From Chloroflexota bacterium (GTDB lineage: Bacteria; Chloroflexota; Anaerolineae; JACRMK01): DNA of 14,131 bases. Below are positions 7,593 to 12,218 of this stretch, in pieces. The position numbers and the translations under genes were made by a program. The notes under the pieces are model-generated. The model made no database searches and was not told where the DNA came from. It saw only the letters and a program-made list of their open reading frames with translations. Within the stretch, counting starts at the first letter, position 1; each line of letters starts with the position of its first letter. The stretch lies in contig JACQEC010000028.1 of the NCBI GenBank assembly GCA_016200765.1, positions 1 to 14,131 of the forward strand, given 5' to 3'.

Positions 7593-7616
7593 CACCACAT
7601 CTGTGCCTCTGTGGTG
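7593..7616. repeat. Short palindromic intergenic element
   Basis: CACCACA (7593-7599) is the exact reverse complement of TGTGGTG (7610-7616) around a 10-base loop. The sequence in and after the loop (CTGTGCCTCTGTGGTGAA) looks like a widespread intergenic repeat seen in diverse bacterial genomes; this recognition is from memory and was not searched. It lies in the 55-base gap before the deacylase gene. No T tract follows. Confidence 0.45.
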
Positions 7617-7641
7617 AAACTATTCTCAAGGACACATATCT

Positions 7642-8595
7642 ATGAAATCATCTTTCGAAATCGCCGGCCTGCGCGTTGAGCCCGGCCAACGCCGCGCCGA
7701 GGTGTTGGAGTTGGTGTGCGCGGGCGTGCCGCTGAAGATGCCGCTCTATGTGTTGAACGGCGCGGGCGAAGGTCCAACGCTGGTGGTGACGGCTGGCATC
7801 CACGGCGCGGAATATGTGGGCATCGAGGCCGCCCTGCGGCTGGCCCAGCGCACCGACCCCCAGGCCCTGCGCGGCCAATTGGTGGTCGCGCCCATCGCCA
7901 GCCAACTGGCCTTTGCCAAGCGCGCCATTTACATCTGCCCGCCGGACGGCAAGAACCTCAACCGCTGTTTCCCCGGCAACCCGGCCGGCACTTTCGCCGA
8001 ACAACTGGCCGACTGGATTTTCACGAACCTCATCCGCCACGCCGATTTCTATCTGGATTTGCACGGCGGGGACATGAACGAAGCGCTCATCCCGTTCAGC
8101 ATCGTGAGGCGCAGTGGCAACGCCGCGCTGGACGACCGGTCGCTGGCGCTGTCACAGGCCTTTGGCCTGCCCTACGTGGTGGGCAGTGTGGTGCGCGGCT
8201 CCACCTACGCCGCCGCGACCGAGCTCGGCATTCCGTCGGTGCTGGCCGAGGTGGGCGGGCAGGGATTGTGGCCGGAGGATCAGGTGCGACAGATGAGCGA
8301 GGGCCTGGCGCGGGCGATGCGCCATCTGGGCCTTTCGTCACAGACCGCGCCGCCCGCGCCGCCGACGCGCCTGCTGGAAGAGATGCACTGGCTGCGCTCC
8401 GAGCACGACGGTCTGTTCTACCCGCAGGTGGCGGTGGGCGAGCGCGTGGAGGCTGGTCAGGCGCTGGGCCGCGTCGCCGACTATCTGGGCAACAGCCTGC
8501 AGGCGGTCGTCGCGCCGGCCGACGGCGTCGTGCTGTTTCTGGTGACGACGCTGGCGATGAATCAGGGCGACCCGTTGTTGGCCGTCGGCGCGTGA
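7642..8595 (+). CDS. Aspartoacylase / succinylglutamate desuccinylase-family zinc deacylase
   Basis: This M14-like zinc carboxypeptidase-fold amidohydrolase (AstE/AspA family, also including N-acetyl-diaminobutyrate deacetylase DoeB) has 317 residues. Zinc ligands are visible as GIHGAEYVG (His54, Glu57) and DLHGGD (His141). The substrate-binding motif is GKNLNRCFPG (about 103-112) and the general-base glutamate is Glu203 in LAEVGG. A C-terminal beta-rich domain follows (about 235-317), with GLFYPQVAVGERVEAGQ and VVAPADGVVLF, resembling the biotinyl-lipoyl-like end of this family. It would remove an acyl group from an N-acyl amino acid or cleave a similar amide; the substrate is unknown. An AAGGA (7628-7632) lies nine bases before ATG 7642. 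Its position between transporter and creatininase genes suggests it processes the imported compound. Confidence 0.85.
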   Translation: MKSSFEIAGLRVEPGQRRAEVLELVCAGVPLKMPLYVLNGAGEGPTLVVTAGIHGAEYVGIEAALRLAQRTDPQALRGQLVVAPIASQLAFAKRAIYICPPDGKNLNRCFPGNPAGTFAEQLADWIFTNLIRHADFYLDLHGGDMNEALIPFSIVRRSGNAALDDRSLALSQAFGLPYVVGSVVRGSTYAAATELGIPSVLAEVGGQGLWPEDQVRQMSEGLARAMRHLGLSSQTAPPAPPTRLLEEMHWLRSEHDGLFYPQVAVGERVEAGQALGRVADYLGNSLQAVVAPADGVVLFLVTTLAMNQGDPLLAVGA

Positions 8596-8597
8596 AA

Positions 8598-8618
8598 TAG
8601 GGAGTAGGAAGTAGGGGG
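8598..8618 (+). repeat. Three heptanucleotide units overlapping the creatininase ribosome-binding site
   Basis: Three adjoining seven-base units, TAGGGAG, TAGGAAG and TAGGGGG, fill the 30-base gap between the deacylase stop and the creatininase start. The last unit and the next bases (GGGGGAG, 8614-8620) also form the ribosome-binding site, so copy number could change its strength or spacing. The array is short, so chance cannot be ruled out, but the same period occurs in two other gaps of this window. Confidence 0.5.
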
Positions 8619-8625
8619 AGATCCG

Positions 8626-9327
8626 ATGCGTATCAGCGAGATGAACTGGATGATGGTTGAGGAGTATCTGCGCCGCGATGATCGCGCGCTCTTGCCGCTG
8701 GGCAGTACCGAGCAACATGCCTATCTTAGCCTTAGCGTGGACAGCATCCTCTCGGAGCGGGTGGCGCTCGAAGCGGCAGAGCCGCTGGGCGTGCCGGTCT
8801 TTCCGGTGCTGGCCTACGGCTTGACGCCTTACTTTCGTGCCTTCCCCGGCACCGTCTCCCTGCGCGCCGAGACCTACCTGCGCGTCGTGCGCGATCTGCT
8901 CGACGGCATCGCGGGGCACGGCTTCAAGCGCATCCTGGTCGTGAACGGCCACGGCGGCAACGATCCGGCGCGCGCGCTGGCGGGCGAATGGATGGCGGAT
9001 CACCCCGGCGTGATCGTCAAGTTTCATAACTGGTGGAACGCGCCGCGCACCTGGGCGCAGGTGCAGGCGACTGACCCGGTGGCCTCACATGCTTCGTGGA
9101 TGGAAAACTTTCCGTGGACGCGGCTGGCGGATGTGGTGATGCCCCAGCACCAGAAAGCGCCGAGCGACATGGCGCGCCTGCGCCAGCTCCACCCGCAAGC
9201 CTTGAAAGCGTACCTGCAGGATGGCAACTACGGCGGCTTCTACCAGCGCGCCGACGCAGAACTGCTGGCCATCTGGGCGGCCGGCGTGGCCGAAACGCGC
9301 GCCCTGCTGGAGGAGCCGTGGGGCTAA
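8626..9327 (+). CDS. Creatininase-family amidohydrolase
   Basis: This is a cytoplasmic metal-dependent amidohydrolase of the creatininase family, which hydrolyses a cyclic or peptide-like amide (creatinine to creatine in the type enzyme; MftE and formamide hydrolases in others). It has 233 residues, close to family length. Metal ligands are visible: GSTEQHAYLSLSVD gives Glu29, His31 and Asp39; VVNGHGGND gives His109; SHASWMEN gives His155 and Glu160. Substrate assignment as creatinine is not justified. ATG 8626 follows GGGGGAG at a 5-base distance. It is the last gene of the probable transporter operon and is followed by a stem-loop at 9331-9354. Confidence 0.85.
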   Translation: MRISEMNWMMVEEYLRRDDRALLPLGSTEQHAYLSLSVDSILSERVALEAAEPLGVPVFPVLAYGLTPYFRAFPGTVSLRAETYLRVVRDLLDGIAGHGFKRILVVNGHGGNDPARALAGEWMADHPGVIVKFHNWWNAPRTWAQVQATDPVASHASWMENFPWTRLADVVMPQHQKAPSDMARLRQLHPQALKAYLQDGNYGGFYQRADAELLAIWAAGVAETRALLEEPWG

Positions 9328-9330
9328 AAG

Positions 9331-9354
9331 GAGCGGGTTAGTCGCAGACCGCTC
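9331..9354 (+). other. Stem-loop after the creatininase gene
   Basis: GAGCGG (9331-9336) pairs with CCGCTC (9349-9354) around a 12-base loop, starting four bases after the stop codon. No T tract follows, so it is at best a weak or factor-dependent operon end. A GC palindrome, GGCGCGCGCC at about 9394-9403, followed by five A, lies further downstream. I see no gene in 9355-9410. Confidence 0.35.
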
Positions 9355-9413
9355 GACCTCGGAAAGTTGGAGAGGGAATAAGTAAGCGGAACGGGCGCGC
9401 GCCGGAAAAATAC

Positions 9414-9441
9414 TTGCGTCATGTGGAGAGTGTAGTATAAT
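9414..9441 (+). promoter_or_regulatory. Strong promoter for the small RNA
   Basis: TTGCGT (9414-9419) and a perfect TATAAT (9436-9441) are separated by 16 bases. A start near 9445-9449 would place transcription directly before the first hairpin of the structured region. This is the best -10 box in the window. Confidence 0.7.
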
Positions 9442-9445
9442 CTCG

Positions 9446-9590
9446 ACTACCGGAATGTTGGTGTTCCGGACGATGACTGCCCAACGGGCAGGATGAGCCG
9501 CAAATGGCACGCTGTGCCGCGCACGTTGAACGCGATTCGCGCCAGACCCGGACGACAACTATTGTCGCCTGTGGTCTGGCGCCGTTTTTT
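9446..9590 (+). ncRNA. Candidate structured small RNA, about 145 nt
   Basis: A near-consensus promoter and a strong intrinsic terminator bracket about 145 bases that hold no plausible gene but are dense in perfect stems. Stem 1 is CCGGAA/TTCCGG (9450-9455/9464-9469, 8-base loop). Stem 2 is CTGCCC/GGGCAG (9477-9482/9486-9491). Stem 3 is GGCAC/GTGCC (9506-9510/9514-9518). Stem 4 is CGCG/CGCG (9531-9534/9538-9541). Stem 5 is the terminator (9539-9582). Stem 4 and the terminator share bases 9539-9541, so they exclude each other. The loop of stem 1 (GTTGG) can pair with CCAAC of stem 2. I recognise no known RNA family. It could be a trans-acting RNA or a terminating leader for the TM2 gene 207 bases further on; the latter gene having its own promoter favours an independent RNA. 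Confidence 0.6.
9539..9590 (+). terminator. Intrinsic (rho-independent) terminator of the small RNA
   Basis: A perfect 10-base-pair lower stem is formed by GCGCCAGACC (9539-9548) and GGTCTGGCGC (9573-9582). An upper stem is formed by CGACAA (9553-9558) and TTGTCG (9562-9567) around a CTA loop. Six T follow at 9585-9590 after a two-base gap. This is the only classical intrinsic terminator in the window. Confidence 0.85.
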
Positions 9591-9694
9591 GTCCCGACGC
9601 CGGGAGGTGCGCGGCAGGGGCTGACAGACGCGGGGCAACGCCACGGGGGAAAAAATGGGGGCACGGTGGAGCAAAAAATGGGTAGAAACCCCCA

Positions 9695-9722
9695 TTGACA
9701 AATCGAGAATTCGTGTCAGAAT
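9695..9722 (+). promoter_or_regulatory. Promoter for the TM2 gene with an overlapping hairpin
   Basis: A perfect -35 box TTGACA (9695-9700) and a weaker -10 CAGAAT (9717-9722) are 16 bases apart; transcription would begin near 9729 and give a leader of about 68 bases. Immediately upstream, ATGGGGG (9655-9661) is the exact reverse complement of CCCCCAT (9689-9695), which touches the -35 box. AAAAAATGGG occurs twice (9650-9659 and 9673-9682), 23 bases apart. This arrangement could be a regulator-binding site, but no regulator is identified. Confidence 0.5.
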
Positions 9723-9796
9723 GTATCACTGAAAGACGTTGAAAGCCGCGCCACTTCGCACTTTGTCTGTATAACGTCAGTTAGGAGGAACCAGAG

Positions 9797-10003
9797 ATGT
9801 CTGGAAGGAATCGCGTCGCCGCCGCGCTATTTGCTTTGTTCTTGGGCGGACTCGGTATCCATAAGTTCTATCTCGGTCAAGTTACCCAAGGCGTGATATA
9901 TCTGTTGTTTTGCTGGACCTTCATACCAGCCATTATTGCATTCATCGAAGGGATAGTTTATCTGACGATGACCGACGAGGCTTTTGCGGCCAAATACCAC
10001 TAA
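9797..10003 (+). CDS. TM2 domain membrane protein
   Basis: This small integral membrane protein of 68 residues consists almost entirely of a TM2 domain, two membrane helices joined by a short turn. The family pattern is clear: ALFLGGLGIHKFYLGQ at about residues 13-28, followed by GVIYLLFCWTFIPAIIAFIE (about 32-51) and a short polar tail with a conserved-looking FAAKYH. The cellular function of bacterial TM2 proteins is largely unknown. ATG 9797 is preceded by AGGAGG (9783-9788) at a suitable 8-base spacing and by its own promoter. It stands alone between the small RNA and the surface-protein gene. Confidence 0.9.
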   Translation: MSGRNRVAAALFALFLGGLGIHKFYLGQVTQGVIYLLFCWTFIPAIIAFIEGIVYLTMTDEAFAAKYH

Positions 10004-10274
10004 CGGATCATAGGGTTGACGTTTTGCACACCTCCATCTGACTTAGCGGTCAAATAGAGGTATACCTGTGAACTCTTGCTTTTCAAATTCTCACTCCACC
10101 ACGCTTGAATGGAGTGTCGCCGCTATCAGCCCTGATATCCTCATCGCACGCTTCACCCCGATGAGGTTGCATGTAACGGGAGGCTGTATGAAGCACGCGA
10201 CGCAGAATCGAATGGCCTCTGATTGCCGCACAAACAAATTTCATATTGACTCACGTTGGTTACGAGGAGGCAAA
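10004..10274 (+). other. Leader region of the surface-protein gene
   Basis: This 271-base stretch has no convincing gene. It contains a perfect 10-base palindrome AGGTATACCT (10058-10067). It also has two perfect 7-bp stem-loops: CACTCCA/TGGAGTG (10092-10098/10110-10116, 11-base loop) and CTCATCG/CGATGAG (10140-10146/10159-10165, 12-base loop). A TTGACG at 10016-10021 has no good -10 partner. The frame of the downstream gene is open through most of it, with GTG 10068 and ATG 10188 as alternative starts, but the residues encoded lack signal-peptide character and come before the real signal sequence. A structured mRNA leader is likely. Confidence 0.45.
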
Positions 10275-12218
10275 ATGCTCTCGTCGCGCGTTCTCCAGAT
10301 TGTCTTTATTGCCTTGCTTCTAAATCTCCTCGTGACCAGCGTTCAAAGATCCACCATAGCGCATGCTGACTGCGTGCCAGGCAATCAAGAAAACATGACC
10401 ACATTCGCTACGAATGTGCTTGGTAGAATGAATATTGCTGTTAGCCAATTTGCTCTGGATGCTTTTGCCCATTGGGAGCCTTACGAAAACACTGTTGCTT
10501 GCTGGAATCCATTGGCAACAACTCTTCCAGAGCCTGGAAGCTGGCCACTTTCAGGTAACTCGGCGGGCGTACAGAATTATCCTGATGAATCTACCGGCGA
10601 ATTGGCTAACTCTGATACCCTTGTCTATACCCCTAACGGTAGTGGTACTTACTACAAAGCAATCAGGGACATGCTTTCTCTACAGAGTTTCAATTGGCAG
10701 GCAGTGCATGATTCGCTAATTTACTGGATTGGTAGTGAAGCATATGCCACGAATCTGACTAATGACTGGCAATCTCTTTGGAACACCGAAGGTGGTGGGG
10801 GCGGTAGCAGTTGCCCGAATCCAACGCCCAGTAGCACCCAAGTGGTGATCTTCGCCAACACGGGCTATGGCGGCAACTGTGTGGTGCTAGGCGTTGGTGA
10901 TTATCCCGATCCGAGCTATCTCGGTAGCGTCGGCAATGATAACGCCGAGTCTATTCGCGTGGGAAGTAGTGTACAAGCCATCCTATGTAAGGACGACAAC
11001 TATGCGGGGGGATGCACGTCTGCTATTACATCGGATACATCCGACCTGAGTAGCACATCCATCGGGAACAACCAACTGTCGTCGCTGCATGTGCAGAACC
11101 GATCGTCCAGTTGCTCGTATTCCAGTGATCAAGTAGTAATCTATGCCAATACAGGCTACAGCGGCAGTTGTGTGGTTCTCGGCGTTGGCGATTATCCCAA
11201 TCCGAGCTATCTCGGTAGTGTCGGCAACGATAACGCCGAGTCTATTCGCGTGGGAAGCAGTGTGCAGGCGATCCTATGTAAGGACGATAACTATGCGGGG
11301 GGATGCACGTCTACAATTACGTCGGACACATCCGACCTGAGCAGCACATCCATCGGGAACAATCAGTTGTCGTCGCTACATGTGCAGAACCGCGGTGGAG
11401 GTGGCTCTTGTCCGGTTGTTTCGGGTATAGTGGATTTTTATGATTTGACCAATTGTCAGGGCAGCTGGGCAGAAGCCAATGCGCCAGGTCTGTGGACCCT
11501 AGAGGGCGTGCTCAATGATCAGGCGGAATCTGTTGCTATCCCCAGCGGTTGGTCTGTGCGACTCTACAAGGATAACAGCACATCTAGTCCCAGCGTCTGT
11601 ATTCCTTCCACCACCAACGATTTACGCAATTACAACTACAGCGACGGCAGCAGCGCGGCCAATTCTGTGACCTGGTTCAACGTCTATGATCAAAATAACT
11701 GTTCCTTACCCGCTCCATCACCACCCTCAAACCCCAACCCATCCGATGGCACAACGCTGGAGCGGACAAATAACACAACCCTGTATTGGAGCACGGACGG
11801 CACGACCTGCGATGTCCACATCTGGGGCGGCAACATTGACATCACCCCGACTGGGGGCAGTTGCGCCAATCTGTTCCTCGGCACTCAATACGGCGGCAGC
11901 TACCAGTGGCAGGTGACGGCGCATAACAGTTCCGGCGCGACGGCCGGCCCGACCTGGCATTTTTATATCAAGCCGTACGGGCCAGCATCGCTGAACGCTT
12001 CAGCCGGATCCACTACACAGATCAACCTGTCCTGGGCGAAATCCGCCGACGACCCGGGCAACGTGGACAACTACGCGATTTACTACAGCAGCGGCACCTT
12101 GATTACGACTGTGGGCGCGGGCGCAACGAGTTATAATGTGAGCGGGTTGAACTGCAACGTCCTGCGCCAAACTGTAACGGCGGCACGCAGTACACCTCCG
12201 GCACGGTCGTCCAGCTGA
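10275..12218 (+). CDS. Secreted mosaic surface protein, N-terminal part (frame broken at about 12158)
   Basis: This secreted multidomain protein has 647 residues in this frame. ATG 10275 is chosen because AGGAGG (10265-10270) precedes it and a clear Sec signal peptide follows (MLSSRVLQIVFIALLLNLL, cleavage after AHA-31). Residues about 40-175 resemble lysozyme-like domains, with an AHWEPYEN segment, WNPLATT (77-83), GVQNYP and a YYKAIRDML helix. A GGGGG linker follows. Two beta/gamma-crystallin-like repeats of 88 residues each lie at 189-276 and 286-373, each with NNQLSS, which fits the calcium motif [N/D][N/D]xx[S/T]S. A third, divergent copy is at about 378-475. An Ig-like module (about 485-565) and an FN3 module (566-628) follow. 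The last 19 residues (VLRQTV to SSS) are out of frame: the family sequence continues in another frame (12161-14131). Expected role: cell-surface adhesion or wall interaction. Confidence 0.8.
   Translation: MLSSRVLQIVFIALLLNLLVTSVQRSTIAHADCVPGNQENMTTFATNVLGRMNIAVSQFALDAFAHWEPYENTVACWNPLATTLPEPGSWPLSGNSAGVQNYPDESTGELANSDTLVYTPNGSGTYYKAIRDMLSLQSFNWQAVHDSLIYWIGSEAYATNLTNDWQSLWNTEGGGGGSSCPNPTPSSTQVVIFANTGYGGNCVVLGVGDYPDPSYLGSVGNDNAESIRVGSSVQAILCKDDNYAGGCTSAITSDTSDLSSTSIGNNQLSSLHVQNRSSSCSYSSDQVVIYANTGYSGSCVVLGVGDYPNPSYLGSVGNDNAESIRVGSSVQAILCKDDNYAGGCTSTITSDTSDLSSTSIGNNQLSSLHVQNRGGGGSCPVVSGIVDFYDLTNCQGSWAEANAPGLWTLEGVLNDQAESVAIPSGWSVRLYKDNSTSSPSVCIPSTTNDLRNYNYSDGSSAANSVTWFNVYDQNNCSLPAPSPPSNPNPSDGTTLERTNNTTLYWSTDGTTCDVHIWGGNIDITPTGGSCANLFLGTQYGGSYQWQVTAHNSSGATAGPTWHFYIKPYGPASLNASAGSTTQINLSWAKSADDPGNVDNYAIYYSSGTLITTVGAGATSYNVSGLNCNVLRQTVTAARSTPPARSSS
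10839..11393 (+). repeat. Tandem duplicated 264-bp beta/gamma-crystallin-like units
   Basis: Unit 1 (10839-11102) and unit 2 (11130-11393) are both exactly 264 bp (88 codons), separated by 27 bp. Their proteins are nearly identical (both contain GDYP, PSYLGSVGNDNAESIRVGSS and NNQLSSLHVQNR), while the DNA has many silent changes. This indicates a duplication followed by protein-level conservation, not a very recent copy. Confidence 0.9.
12018..12158 (+). repeat. 141-bp perfect direct repeat, copy 1 (FN3 module)
   Basis: It is identical over 141 bases to 13991-14131. It encodes the FN3 segment QINLSWAKSADDPGNVDNYA through SGLNCN. The flanking base on the left differs (A at 12017, G at 13990). 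Immediately to its right the reading frame breaks. Confidence 0.95.

Noticed and set aside
9450..9500. Fluoride (crcB) riboswitch
   Set aside because: The order of a GG...CC hairpin followed by a CUGCCC hairpin and GAUG looked similar, but the conserved 3' CUCCUAC-type strand and the pseudoknot partner of the first loop are missing, and the gene after it is not a fluoride exporter.
9504..9698. Small open frame of 64 codons in the intergenic region
   Set aside because: It runs through the intrinsic terminator and its T tract, lacks a ribosome-binding site, and overlaps the structured RNA.
10068..10274. GTG 10068 or ATG 10188 as the start of the surface protein
   Set aside because: Either would bury the signal peptide 29 to 69 residues inside the protein; ATG 10275 has AGGAGG and a clear Sec signal directly after it.
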